From the NCBI GenBank assembly GCA_003139695.1, contig PLJM01000008.1, positions 1-64,000 of the forward strand: 64,000 bases of DNA, in the 5' to 3' direction. Below the pieces are notes generated by a model that worked only from the letters and a program-made list of their open reading frames with translations, was not told the DNA's origin and searched no databases. The translations under genes were made by a program, and so were the position numbers. This DNA is from Candidatus Dormiibacterota bacterium. Lineage in GTDB: Bacteria; Chloroflexota; Dormibacteria; Dormibacterales; Dormibacteraceae. Below are positions 25,964-34,473 of the stretch, one piece after another. How positions within the stretch are numbered: the stretch's first letter is position 1; each line of letters opens with the position of its first letter.

Positions 25964-26404
25964 ATGCCTAGACTGGTCGACATGGGAACCCCGCCGGCCG
26001 ACCTGCCCTCTCGGCCGCCTACCACGCAGGTGGTCGGCCTGCCTTCCAGCCCGTCCACCGTGGTCCCGATGGGTGGCGGCCTAGGCCCGGGTTCGACCCT
26101 GGTTGGCGGGCGCCGCATGAACACGCTTGCCGTGGTGAGCCTGGTGACCGCCCTCATCTCTCCCTTCGGCTGGGTCACCGGCATCGGCGGCCTGGCCCTG
26201 ATCCTCACCTCGATCGTCACCGGCCACATGGCCCGCGCCGAGATCAGAAGGACTGGGGAAGAAGGGGCGACTCTTGCCCTGATCGGCCTGATCATCTCCT
26301 ACGTCCACATCGCGATCACCGCCCTGGTGATCATCTTTTTCTTCGGCTTGGTCTTGGCGATCCTGGCGGCAATCCTCCATGGCATCGTCACGTCCGGCGG
26401 CTGA
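25964..26404 (+). CDS. proline-rich N-terminus plus DUF4190-like membrane protein (first of three)
   Basis: The product of about 146 residues has a proline/glycine-rich N-terminal tail of about 50 residues. Two hydrophobic segments follow around NTLAVVSLVTALISPFGWVTGIGGLALILTSIVTGHMARAEI and a final strong membrane segment ALVIIFFFGLVLAILAAI. This is the DUF4190 pattern seen in many actinobacterial small membrane proteins of unknown function. ATG 25964 with GGGAGG 5 nt upstream is preferred to the in-frame GTG 25946. It is divergent from uvrC and followed without a gap by a similar gene. Confidence 0.7.
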   Translation: MPRLVDMGTPPADLPSRPPTTQVVGLPSSPSTVVPMGGGLGPGSTLVGGRRMNTLAVVSLVTALISPFGWVTGIGGLALILTSIVTGHMARAEIRRTGEEGATLALIGLIISYVHIAITALVIIFFFGLVLAILAAILHGIVTSGG

Positions 26405-26407
26405 CCG

Positions 26408-26854
26408 ATCTCCGACCTCACACCGTCGCCCCCACCGCCCCCTCCTCCCCCTCCGACATTCCCGCCCCCGGGCCAGCCGCCCCCCCACCTCTGGGGACCC
26501 CGCGACGGAGTCGCGGGATCCGTCCCCGCCTACGGGTACTACCACCCACCCAATGACGGGATGGCGATCACGTCATTGGTGTTCGGCATCGCGGCCTTCC
26601 CGGCCATCTGTTTTTACGGAGTGCCGGCAGTCGCCCTCGGACTCACCGCGCTGATCCTTGGACGGATGTCGCTGGGTAAGATCCGTGCCAGTGGTGGCGC
26701 CCTTGGCGGAGGGGGCCTTGCCCAGGCCGGCTGGATCACGGGTCTGGTCGCCGGATCGCTTGGACTGATCTACGGGGCGTTTTTGCTGGGAGTGCTGATC
26801 CTCGTGTTGGTTGCGGCGTCGCAAGGCCTTGGCATCCCCAGTCCCACGCCTTAG
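26408..26854 (+). CDS. proline-rich DUF4190-like membrane protein (second of three), start unclear
   Basis: From ATG 26561 a 97-residue membrane protein (MAITSLVFGIAAFPAICFYG, then LGRMSLGKIRASGG and a last hydrophobic segment) is clear. The same frame is open back to the stop of the preceding gene at 26402-26404. It encodes a proline-rich tail (ISDLTPSPPPPP, then FPPPGQPPPHLWGPRDG) that mirrors the third gene's MSDLPPPPPPG start. No ATG, GTG or TTG lies there; ATC 26408 is where the ATG would be. Either translation begins at ATC, or an ATG was lost, or the short form is made. Function unknown. Confidence 0.65.
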   Translation: MSDLTPSPPPPPPPPPTFPPPGQPPPHLWGPRDGVAGSVPAYGYYHPPNDGMAITSLVFGIAAFPAICFYGVPAVALGLTALILGRMSLGKIRASGGALGGGGLAQAGWITGLVAGSLGLIYGAFLLGVLILVLVAASQGLGIPSPTP

Positions 26855-26864
26855 GATTCGCTCG

Positions 26865-27311
26865 ATGTCCGACCTGCCGCCCCCACCCCCGCCTGGCTCC
26901 GGCCAGGCCCCGCCGCCTTTCCAACCGCCCCCCGGCTACACGCCACCGCCTGCGCCCTTCCAGCCACCCCCTGGATACCTGCCGCCCCCGGCTGACATTC
27001 CGCCGCCAGGGTATTCGGTGCAGGCGCCGCCGCCCTACATGCCTGTGGCCGCGGTCGGCGCCGGCGGCGCCCTCATGTCCCAGTTCGGTGGCGCCGCGGC
27101 CTGGTCGATCGGGCTTGGCCTCGTCTCCATCGTCGTGCCGCTCGTATCCACCTTCTACTTCCCGATCATGCCGATCATCGGAGCGCTCAACGGCGTTCGA
27201 GCTATCCAGCGCGGTCGCGTGATCGGTGGCATCGTCGGCCTGGTCCTCAATGGCATCGGGGGCATCATCGCCCTGATTCAAAGCGGGCTGATCGGAGGCT
27301 CGGGAGGCTAG
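26865..27311 (+). CDS. proline-rich membrane protein (third of three)
   Basis: This protein of 148 residues begins MSDLPPPPPPG and has a tail of about 65 residues with repeats of the type FQPPPGYTPPPAP and FQPPPGYLPPPAD. Two hydrophobic segments follow (AAWSIGLGLVSIVVPLVSTFYF and RVIGGIVGLVLNGIGGIIALI). PPPGY-type tails are common on the cytosolic side of actinobacterial membrane proteins and may mediate protein binding; no function is assigned. ATG 26865 with AGGA 8 nt upstream. Its end overlaps the convergent MFS gene by 4 nt. Confidence 0.75.
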   Translation: MSDLPPPPPPGSGQAPPPFQPPPGYTPPPAPFQPPPGYLPPPADIPPPGYSVQAPPPYMPVAAVGAGGALMSQFGGAAAWSIGLGLVSIVVPLVSTFYFPIMPIIGALNGVRAIQRGRVIGGIVGLVLNGIGGIIALIQSGLIGGSGG

Positions 27312-28510
27312 GTCGCCGCCTTCGCCGGAACCGCGGCCTTGTCACTTGCAGGGATCGTGAGCATCGGAAAGATTCCTGCCACCAGCACCACCACTACGGC
27401 GGTCCACAAAGCCACGTCGACGGAGCGCTCGATGAGCGTTCCGGCAAGAGCCGAGCCGATCGGGGTGCCCACGAAGTTGACCGACATCGATACCGCAAAG
27501 GCGCGCCCAAACCACGCAGGAGCAGTGCGGCGCTGCCGCAGCGTGAACAGGCTTATGTCGAACGGTCCGTTCGCCAGTCCCATCACGACAAGCGCGATCC
27601 CGATGGCCACCACGCTCGTGGCGAAGGGCAACGTGGCCATCGCCACGGCACTGATCAGAATGCCGCCCAACATGATCTGGCGCTCTCGCCCCTGCGTCGG
27701 CACCCTCCCCGCCAGCAGAGCGGATACCAGTCCAGCGGCGCCGAGGGCTCCCCAGAGATAACCGACGGTCGCGGGGCCCTGGTGCAGACGCCCGAGGAGG
27801 ATCACTGGGATCGCGATGTCCATGACTCCCCAGCCGAAGTTGAGAAAGCTGAGGGTGAACGCCAGGCCTCGCAGGGTCGGGTTGGTCGCGACGTATTTGA
27901 GACCGAGCCAGGCATTGCGCAAGACGTTGCCATGGGCCTCGCTCGCCGTCGCCGGGTCGGGCAACCCGAGCATGACCACGGCCGCGCCGATGAACAGCAC
28001 GCCCGCGGCAGCCAGCGCCCACTCACCGCCGATCCAGCCAACCAGCGCGCCGGCCAATGGCGCGCCGACGAGCGTTGCGAAAACGTGTCCGCTGCTGTCG
28101 AGCCCGTTGGCCCGCTCCCAAAGCTCTCGCGGCACCAGGATCGGAAACAACGAGCGGGCGCCCGCCGAGCTCAGCGGGTTCGTCAGCGACGAGAGGCCGA
28201 CGATCACCAGCAGCAACGGCGGCGGCAGCGCGTGCAGCACCGAGAGTCCCGCTATCAGGCCTACGGCCACCGCGGCGATCAGGTAGTCGAGAACCACGAG
28301 CCTGGCGCGACCCTTGCGGTCGAGCAGCGCACCCGCCAGCGGAGATACGAGCAGTCCGGGGAAGATGGCGAAGAAAGCAGTCGCTCCCGCCAGCTGCGGC
28401 GAGTGGTATCGCGTGAGCACGAACAGGACCAGGGCGACGGTGACCACGGTCCCGCTGACACGTCCAAGCAACAGGCCCGCGTAAAGACGCGCGAAGCCAG
28501 GCACGCGCAT
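27308..28510 (-). CDS. major facilitator superfamily transporter
   Basis: The 400-residue protein has about twelve membrane segments and MFS loop motifs such as GALLDRKGRARLVVLDYL (near 60, the G-x3-D-R-x-G-R type) and GRAFAVSMSVNFVGTPIGS. It resembles drug or metabolite exporters of the MFS_3/EntS kind. It lies 32 nt after uvrA on the same strand and may be cotranscribed at the end of the repair block. The substrate is unknown. Confidence 0.88.
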   Translation of the reverse strand: MRVPGFARLYAGLLLGRVSGTVVTVALVLFVLTRYHSPQLAGATAFFAIFPGLLVSPLAGALLDRKGRARLVVLDYLIAAVAVGLIAGLSVLHALPPPLLLVIVGLSSLTNPLSSAGARSLFPILVPRELWERANGLDSSGHVFATLVGAPLAGALVGWIGGEWALAAAGVLFIGAAVVMLGLPDPATASEAHGNVLRNAWLGLKYVATNPTLRGLAFTLSFLNFGWGVMDIAIPVILLGRLHQGPATVGYLWGALGAAGLVSALLAGRVPTQGRERQIMLGGILISAVAMATLPFATSVVAIGIALVVMGLANGPFDISLFTLRQRRTAPAWFGRAFAVSMSVNFVGTPIGSALAGTLIERSVDVALWTAVVVVLVAGIFPMLTIPASDKAAVPAKAAT

Positions 28511-28542
28511 CAGCGCGCGGTATCCCGGACGAGCCTGCTGCT

Positions 28543-31488
28543 TCAGCCGACCGCTACCTTGGCGCGAGACCGCGGGGCGACACGGGCGGTCCGGCCTGCA
28601 CTCTTTCCTCGGTCGAGGATCTTGCCGAGGTACTCGCCGGTCGCCGATTCGGGCATTCGCGCGAGCTTCTCCGGCGTCCCGGCCGCGAGCACGTAGCCGC
28701 CCTTCTCGCCGCCCTCGGGACCCATGTCGATGATCCAGTCGGCGGTCTTGAGCACGTCGAGGTTGTGCTCGATCACCACGACCGTGTTGCCATGGTCGAC
28801 GAGCCGGTGTAGCACCACCAGCAGCCTTTCGACGTCCGCGTAGTGAAGTCCTGTCGTCGGCTCGTCGAGCAGGTAAAGGGTCCGCCCGGTATCCCTTCGC
28901 GAAAGTTCGGCCGACAGCTTGACCCGTTGGGCCTCACCGCCCGAGAGCTGCGTCGCGGGCTGGCCCAGGCGGATGTAACCGAGGCCGACGTCCTGCAGGG
29001 TTCGCAGCTTGATCTTGATCCGCGGCACGTTCTCGAAAACTTCGAGCGCCTCGTCGACGGTGAGCTCGAGAACGTCGGAGATCGAGTGGCCGCGGAACTT
29101 CACCTCTTGCACCTCGCGCGAGTAGCGCGTCCCGTGGCAGACCTCGCACGGCACGTAGACGTCGGGCAGGAAGTGCATCTCGATCTGGATGATGCCGTCG
29201 CCCTGACAAGCCTCACACCGGCCGCCGCGCACATTGAAGCTGAATCGGCCTGGCTTGTACCCGCGCATCTTCGCCTCGGGCAGCTGCGCGAATAGCTCGC
29301 GCATGTACGTGAACATGCCCGTGTACGTGGCCGGGTTCGAGCGTGGGGTGCGGCCGATCGGCGACTGGTCGATGTCGATGGCTTTGTCGAGATTCTCGAG
29401 ACCCTCGACCGCGCGGTGGGCTCCCGGCCTGTCCTTGGCCTTGTAGAAGTACTGAGCAACCTTGCGGCTGAGGATGTCGGTGACAAACGACGACTTGCCC
29501 GAACCACTGACGCCGGAAACTGCGACGAAGCGCCCGAGCGGAACCTCGATGTCGACATCCTTCAGGTTGTTCGCGCGCGCGCCGCGGATCACGAGCTTCT
29601 TGCCGTTGCCTTCGCGCCTGCGCTTCGGTATCGGGATCGCGCGATCGCCGCGCAGGAACGCCGCGGTTATCGAGTCGGGATCCTTCAGCACCTCTTCCAC
29701 AGTGCCCGCGGCGATGATCATGCCTCCGTGCTCGCCGGCCGCGGGTCCGATGTCGACCATGTAGTCCGCCGACCTGATCGTCTCCTCGTCGTGCTCGACG
29801 ACGATCAACGTGTTGCCGAGGTCGCGCAGGCGCAGCAGCGTGTTGATGAGACGGCGGTTGTCGCGCTGGTGCAGCCCGATCGAGGGCTCGTCGAGGATAT
29901 AGAGGACACCCATCAGCTTCGAACCGATCTGGGTCGCGAGCCGGATGCGCTGAGACTCTCCGCCGGACAGCGTGTTCGCGGCTCTCTCGACAGTCAGGTA
30001 TTCGAGCCCCACGTCGATCATAAACTGCAGGCGCTCGCGGATCTCCTTCAGGATTCCACGCGCGATCAGCTGCTCGCGCTCGCTGAGCTCGAGGGTGTCG
30101 ACGAAGGCGATCGCGGCGCTGATCGAGAGCCGGCAGACCTCCGCGATGTTGTGCGCGGCCACCGTCACCGCGAGTGACTCGGGCTTGAGGCGCTGGCCCT
30201 GGCACGCCGGACAGGGCTTGTCGGCCATGTATCGCTCCAGCTCGGCTTTCAGGAAATCCGACTCAGTCTCCTGATAGCGGCGCTGCAGGTTGGCCACGAC
30301 ACCCTCGAAAGGAGCTTCGTACCAGCGCTCGTGTCCGTACTGGTTTTTGTAGCCGAATCGGATCTTTTTTTCGCCCGTGCCGTTGAGCAGCGCGTCGCGA
30401 TGCTGTTTGCTCAGCTTCGACCATGGCTTGTCCATGTCGATGCCGAAGTACTTGCTCACTGTTTCGAGCAGCTCCGGGTAGAAGAACTGCGACCGGCTCC
30501 ATGCCGAGATGGCGCCCTCGCGCAGCGAAAGGGAGGGATCGGGCACGACCAGGTCGCCGTCGACCACCAGCTGGAACCCGATGCCCGTGCACACCGGGCA
30601 CGCGCCGTGGGGGCTGTTGAACGAGAAGTTACGCGGCTCAGGCTCGGCCACGCTAGTTCCGTCGTAAGGGCACATATAGTCCTGCGACATCTGGATCTCG
30701 TCGTCTGTCTGAGGGGGGACGCCCCCCCTTGAGGCGGCGGGCCTGGCGGAGCCAGATCCCGGCGCTCCCCCCTGCGGGACGATGATCACCGACCCCCCGC
30801 CCAGCCGTGCGGCGGTCTCGATCGATTCGACCAATCGTGTTCGCTGTTCAGGACCGACCACGATTCGGTCGACGACCACCTCGATGTTGTGCTTCTTGTT
30901 CTTGTCGAGCGGAATCTTCTCGCCCAGCTCGTAAAGGCTTCCGTCCACCCGAACCCGCACGAATCCCGACTTGCGCACGTCCTCGATGAGCGAGCGGTAC
31001 TCGCCCTTACGTCCCTTCACGACGGGGCCGAGAACCATCACACGCGTTCCCGCGGGCAGCTTTTCGACGTGGTCGGCCATCTGGTCCACCGTTTGCCGGC
31101 GCACCTCGCGGCCGCAGACGGGGCAGTGAGGAATCCCGATTCGTGCGTACAGGAGCCGCAGGTAGTCGTACACCTCGGTGACGGTGCCCACCGTCGAGCG
31201 CGGGTTCTTCGACGTGCCCTTCTGGTCGATCGAGATCGCCGGCGACAGGCCGTCGATAGTATCGACGTCGGGCTTCTCCATCTGCCCAAGGAACTGCCGG
31301 GCGTACGACGACAGCGATTCGACGTAACGCCGCTGCCCCTCCGCGTAGATGGTGTCAAAGGCAAGCGAGGATTTCCCCGAGCCAGACAGGCCGGTGAAGA
31401 CGACGAGCTTGTCGCGCGGAATCGTCAGCGAGACGTTCTTGAGGTTGTGCTCGCGCGCGCCGCGGATCGTTATGTGGTCAATGGGCAC
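28543..31488 (-). CDS. uvrA: excinuclease ABC subunit A, with an in-frame low-complexity insert
   Basis: The 981-residue ATPase has two ABC modules: Walker A GLSGSGKSSLAFDTIYAEGQ near 34 and GVSGSGKSSFVTDIL near 640, with signatures LSGGESQRIRLA and LSGGEAQRVKLSAELSRR, and Walker B LLDEPTTGLH. Zinc-type clusters CPVCG, CPYDG...CPVC, CPAC and C-x2-C are visible. It scans for damage and loads UvrB. Residues about 237-261 (GGAPGSGSARPAASRGG region) are an insertion encoded by a palindromic GC-rich block (30708-30779). The insert keeps the frame, so the protein is probably functional. Two thioesterase genes separate it from uvrB upstream. Confidence 0.97.
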   Translation of the reverse strand: MPIDHITIRGAREHNLKNVSLTIPRDKLVVFTGLSGSGKSSLAFDTIYAEGQRRYVESLSSYARQFLGQMEKPDVDTIDGLSPAISIDQKGTSKNPRSTVGTVTEVYDYLRLLYARIGIPHCPVCGREVRRQTVDQMADHVEKLPAGTRVMVLGPVVKGRKGEYRSLIEDVRKSGFVRVRVDGSLYELGEKIPLDKNKKHNIEVVVDRIVVGPEQRTRLVESIETAARLGGGSVIIVPQGGAPGSGSARPAASRGGVPPQTDDEIQMSQDYMCPYDGTSVAEPEPRNFSFNSPHGACPVCTGIGFQLVVDGDLVVPDPSLSLREGAISAWSRSQFFYPELLETVSKYFGIDMDKPWSKLSKQHRDALLNGTGEKKIRFGYKNQYGHERWYEAPFEGVVANLQRRYQETESDFLKAELERYMADKPCPACQGQRLKPESLAVTVAAHNIAEVCRLSISAAIAFVDTLELSEREQLIARGILKEIRERLQFMIDVGLEYLTVERAANTLSGGESQRIRLATQIGSKLMGVLYILDEPSIGLHQRDNRRLINTLLRLRDLGNTLIVVEHDEETIRSADYMVDIGPAAGEHGGMIIAAGTVEEVLKDPDSITAAFLRGDRAIPIPKRRREGNGKKLVIRGARANNLKDVDIEVPLGRFVAVSGVSGSGKSSFVTDILSRKVAQYFYKAKDRPGAHRAVEGLENLDKAIDIDQSPIGRTPRSNPATYTGMFTYMRELFAQLPEAKMRGYKPGRFSFNVRGGRCEACQGDGIIQIEMHFLPDVYVPCEVCHGTRYSREVQEVKFRGHSISDVLELTVDEALEVFENVPRIKIKLRTLQDVGLGYIRLGQPATQLSGGEAQRVKLSAELSRRDTGRTLYLLDEPTTGLHYADVERLLVVLHRLVDHGNTVVVIEHNLDVLKTADWIIDMGPEGGEKGGYVLAAGTPEKLARMPESATGEYLGKILDRGKSAGRTARVAPRSRAKVAVG
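30708..30779. repeat. palindromic GC-rich block inside uvrA
   Basis: GGGGGG-ACG-CCCCCC (a perfect stem), then CTGGC-GGA-GCCAG and a C-run. The block is in frame with uvrA and encodes only G, A, S, P, R-rich residues absent from ordinary UvrA at this point. The core differs from the CCCCGCTCGCCGGGG family, so it may be a second element type. Confidence 0.6.
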
Positions 31489-31494
31489 CCGTGT

Positions 31495-31890
31495 CTATTC
31501 CTTTTCTCGCTTTACCGCAAACGTTCCGCTCGCAGTCGCGACAAGCTTTCCGTTTCTGTCTTCGACCCGACACTCAGTGACGACTGTCCGGCGACCGGCA
31601 TGAACGACCTTTCCGGTAGCGCGCAGACTCTCACCAATCTTCGCCGCGTTAATGAAGTTGAGCTTGAGGTCGAAGCTCGTCGCCCGGACGACGCCGGGCT
31701 TGAGGGTGTGCACCGATCGCCCCATCGCCGAGTCGGCAAGGGTGCTGATGATACCGCCGTGCACGAAACCGGATGAGTTGGCCATGTCCTCCGTGGGGGT
31801 CATATCCACGGTCGCCGTCCCATTCCCAGTTTCGACCAGCTGAAGGCCCATCCACGCCCAGGCCCGTGAAGGAGCCGCGACGTCACTCAC
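31495..31890 (-). CDS. hot-dog fold thioesterase (PaaI type), copy 2
   Basis: The 131-residue protein has the PaaI/YbgC-like acyl-CoA thioesterase pattern: NSSGFVHGGIISTLADSAMG (about 38-57, with the HGG loop), LKLNFINAAKIGESLRATGKVVHAGRR and a C-terminal VATASGTFAV strand. It hydrolyses acyl- or aryl-CoA thioesters in the cytosol. It overlaps a related gene upstream by 8 nt and is 6 nt from uvrA, so it sits between uvrB and uvrA in one transcript. The link to repair is positional only. Confidence 0.88.
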   Translation of the reverse strand: MSDVAAPSRAWAWMGLQLVETGNGTATVDMTPTEDMANSSGFVHGGIISTLADSAMGRSVHTLKPGVVRATSFDLKLNFINAAKIGESLRATGKVVHAGRRTVVTECRVEDRNGKLVATASGTFAVKREKE

Positions 31891-32308
31891 GTCCTTGTCC
31901 CTCCGGCACCGGCATGCACGTCGATGACGCCGTGGCCACGAGCCTGCCCTGCTCGTCCAGCACGTCGGCCTCGCTGAAGAACAGGGTCTTCTTCATCTCG
32001 ACCACCCGACCCACGGCCCGGATCCGGCCTGAGATGACCGGGCGGATGAAGTTGATCTTCAGCTCGATGGTCGTGTTCCAGAGGCCGTCCTCCTGGAGGG
32101 TCCCCAACGACATCCCCATCGCGGCGTCGGCGATCTGGGTGATGACCCCGCCCTGAACCACGCCTCCTCCATGGCGATGCTGCTTGCCGGCCTCGAGCTC
32201 GATCACGACGCGACCCGGCTCAGCCTCGCTGATCCGCGCGCCAAGGGTCGCCATCCACCCGTCCGGCTTCGCCTTGAGCATCTCCGCCGCGCGACGGACG
32301 TTCTGCAC
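31883..32308 (-). CDS. hot-dog fold thioesterase (PaaI type), copy 1
   Basis: The 141-residue paralogue of the next gene carries HGGGVVQGGVITQIADAAMGMSL (about 45-67), IELKINFIRPVISGRIRAVGRVVEMKKT and VATASSTCMPV. GTG 32308 begins 2 nt after the uvrB stop (TAG-GC-GTG), suggesting translational coupling to uvrB. Tandem paralogues of about the same length point to a duplication or to a heteromeric hot-dog enzyme. The substrate is unknown. Confidence 0.87.
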   Translation of the reverse strand: MQNVRRAAEMLKAKPDGWMATLGARISEAEPGRVVIELEAGKQHRHGGGVVQGGVITQIADAAMGMSLGTLQEDGLWNTTIELKINFIRPVISGRIRAVGRVVEMKKTLFFSEADVLDEQGRLVATASSTCMPVPEGQGRE

Positions 32309-32310
32309 GC

Positions 32311-34398
32311 CTACTTGCGGCGCCCGCGCCGCGAGTCCCAGTTACGCACCATGGTCTTCTGCCGCGGCGCCGCCGCGATCGCAAGCGCCACATCCGCGTC
32401 GTCCTCTTTCTTGCCTGGCTCCTCACCCGAGAGGCGCTTGCGCAGTGCGATGATCCTGTCGCGCACGCGCGCCGCGTCCTCGAACTGCAGCTCCTTCGAG
32501 AGACGCCGCATCTCCTTCTCGAGATCGCGCACGATCGCCAGCAAGTCTTCGCGTGGCACGCCCGCTCCTGCCATGAGCTCGACCGCGTCGGCCTGCAGGT
32601 CCTTCTCCTTGATCTCCAGGGCGTAGATGGCTTTCTTCACGCTCGCCGGCGTGATGCCATGCTCCGCGTTGTAGGCGATCTGCCGGTTACGCCTTCGCTC
32701 GGTCTCGTCGAGCGCCTGGCGCATCGAGTCAGTGATCTTGTCCGCATACATCACCACGTGCCCTTCGACGTTGCGCGCGGCGCGGCCGATGATCTGAATG
32801 AACGACCTGAACGCTCGCAGGTATCCCTCTTTGTCCGCATCCAGGATGCCGATGAACGCCACCTCGGGAAGGTCGAGCCCCTCTCGCAACAGGTTGATGC
32901 CGACGACGACGTCGACAGCCCCCGTCCGAAGGTCGGTGAGGACCGAGATCCTCTCCATCGCGTCGAGCTCTGAGTGGAGGTACTTGACTTTCACACCGAA
33001 CTCCCGCAGGTAGTCGGCCAGGTCTTCCGCGAATCGCTTGGTCAGCGTGGTCACCAGCGAACGCTGGCCCAGCTCGGTCCGCCTCTTGACCTCGGCAAGC
33101 AGATCGTCGATCTGGCCGGCCGTCGGCCTCACCTCGACCGTCGGGTCGACCAGACCGGTCGGCCGCACGACCATCTCGACGGTTTGCTGCGCTCGCCTCA
33201 TCTCGTAAGGACCAGGTGTGGCCGACACGTAGATGACCCTGCTCGCGCGCTCCTCCCACTCGTCAAAGCTCAATGGGCGGTTGTCGAACGCGCTCGGCAG
33301 GCGGAACCCGTACTCGACAAGTGCCGCTTTACGCGAGCGGTCGCCGCCCAGCATGCCGCCGATCTGCGGCACCGCGACGTGAGACTCGTCGACAAAGATC
33401 AGCGTGTCGTCGGGCAGGAAGTCGAGCAGGGTGTATGGCGCGTCGCCGGGCTGCCGGCGGGTGAGATGTCGGGAATAGTTCTCGATGCCGGCGCATGTTC
33501 CCGTCTCGCGCAACATTTCGAGGTCGAAGTTCGTGCGCTGCCGCACCCGCTGTGCTTCGAGAAGCTTGCCGTGATCCTCGAACCACCTGGAGCGCTCGTC
33601 GAGCTCGGCCTCGATATCCACCATGGCGAGCCGGAGCTTGTCTGCCGGCGTGACGTAATGCGACGCGGGGAAAACCGTGAACTCGTTGCGCGGCCCGAGG
33701 ATCTCCCCAGTGACCGCGTCGAGCTCCTGGATCCTTTCGATCTCATCGCCGAAGAACTCGACTCGATACACCTTCTCTTCGTTTGACGGCACGAGGTCGA
33801 CGACGTCGCCGCGAACCCTGAAGCGAAGGCGGGCCAGTTCGTAGTCGTTGCGCTCGTACAGCATCTCAGTGAGCTTGCGAAGGAAGACCTCGCGCCGGAT
33901 CGTCATGCCCTTGGCGACGGTGAGCGATTCGCCCATGTAGTCTTCGACCGAGCCGATGCCGTAGATGCAGCTGATGCTGGCCACCACGAGCACGTCCCGC
34001 CGGGTCATCAGCGACTGCGTGGTGGAATGACGCATGCGGTCGATCTCATCGTTCCGGCTCGAGTCCTTTTCAATGTAGGTATCGCTGCGGGCGATATAGG
34101 CCTCGGGCTGGTAGTAGTCGTAGTAGCTGACGAAGTATTCGACAGCGTTGCCTGGCAGCAGGCGTCGAAACTCGGCGCAGAGTTGGGCGGCGAGCGTCTT
34201 GTTCGGGCTGAGCACCAGCACCGGTCGCTGTAGCTGCTCCACGGCCCAGGCCATGACGTTCGTCTTGCCGCTCCCAGTCACGCCGGCGAGGACCTGTTGG
34301 GTCAGGCCCGACTGGACGCCTTCGACCAGCTTGGCAATGGCTTCAGGCTGGTCCCCGGCAGGCTTGAAGGGTGCGTCGACACGAAAGCGGGAGGCCAT
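32311..34398 (-). CDS. uvrB: excinuclease ABC subunit B
   Basis: The 695-residue helicase-like protein has Walker A GVTGSGKTNV near 40, the beta-hairpin region YYDYYQPEAYIARSDTYIEKDSS near 92-115, Walker B DESHV near 338, later helicase motifs (GINLLREGLDLPEV and QIIGRAARN), and a C-terminal UVR motif (LEKEMRRLSKELQFEDAARVRDRI). It verifies damage and recruits UvrC. A LexA-type box lies just upstream of ATG 34398. It starts the uvrB-thioesterase-thioesterase-uvrA-MFS run. Confidence 0.97.
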   Translation of the reverse strand: MASRFRVDAPFKPAGDQPEAIAKLVEGVQSGLTQQVLAGVTGSGKTNVMAWAVEQLQRPVLVLSPNKTLAAQLCAEFRRLLPGNAVEYFVSYYDYYQPEAYIARSDTYIEKDSSRNDEIDRMRHSTTQSLMTRRDVLVVASISCIYGIGSVEDYMGESLTVAKGMTIRREVFLRKLTEMLYERNDYELARLRFRVRGDVVDLVPSNEEKVYRVEFFGDEIERIQELDAVTGEILGPRNEFTVFPASHYVTPADKLRLAMVDIEAELDERSRWFEDHGKLLEAQRVRQRTNFDLEMLRETGTCAGIENYSRHLTRRQPGDAPYTLLDFLPDDTLIFVDESHVAVPQIGGMLGGDRSRKAALVEYGFRLPSAFDNRPLSFDEWEERASRVIYVSATPGPYEMRRAQQTVEMVVRPTGLVDPTVEVRPTAGQIDDLLAEVKRRTELGQRSLVTTLTKRFAEDLADYLREFGVKVKYLHSELDAMERISVLTDLRTGAVDVVVGINLLREGLDLPEVAFIGILDADKEGYLRAFRSFIQIIGRAARNVEGHVVMYADKITDSMRQALDETERRRNRQIAYNAEHGITPASVKKAIYALEIKEKDLQADAVELMAGAGVPREDLLAIVRDLEKEMRRLSKELQFEDAARVRDRIIALRKRLSGEEPGKKEDDADVALAIAAAPRQKTMVRNWDSRRGRRK

Positions 34399-34418
34399 AT
34401 GGATCTCTAATTCTAGGG

Positions 34419-34432
34419 CGAACTAACGTTCG
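34419..34432 (-). promoter_or_regulatory. LexA (SOS) box upstream of uvrB
   Basis: CGAACTAACGTTCG is a perfect GAAC-N4-GTTC palindrome with one extra paired base on each side, the Gram-positive/actinobacterial LexA operator form. It ends 21 nt before the uvrB start, and TAGAAT between them resembles a -10 box. Damage induction of the uvrB-uvrA transcript follows as an inference. Confidence 0.75.
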
Positions 34433-34473
34433 ACAGGAGGGTCAAGCACCGCAACGTCGGCCGCTGCCACGAG

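Noticed and set aside
29213-30205. 330-codon minus-strand frame within uvrA in a different frame
   Set aside because: Shadow of uvrA; no start signal or motif.
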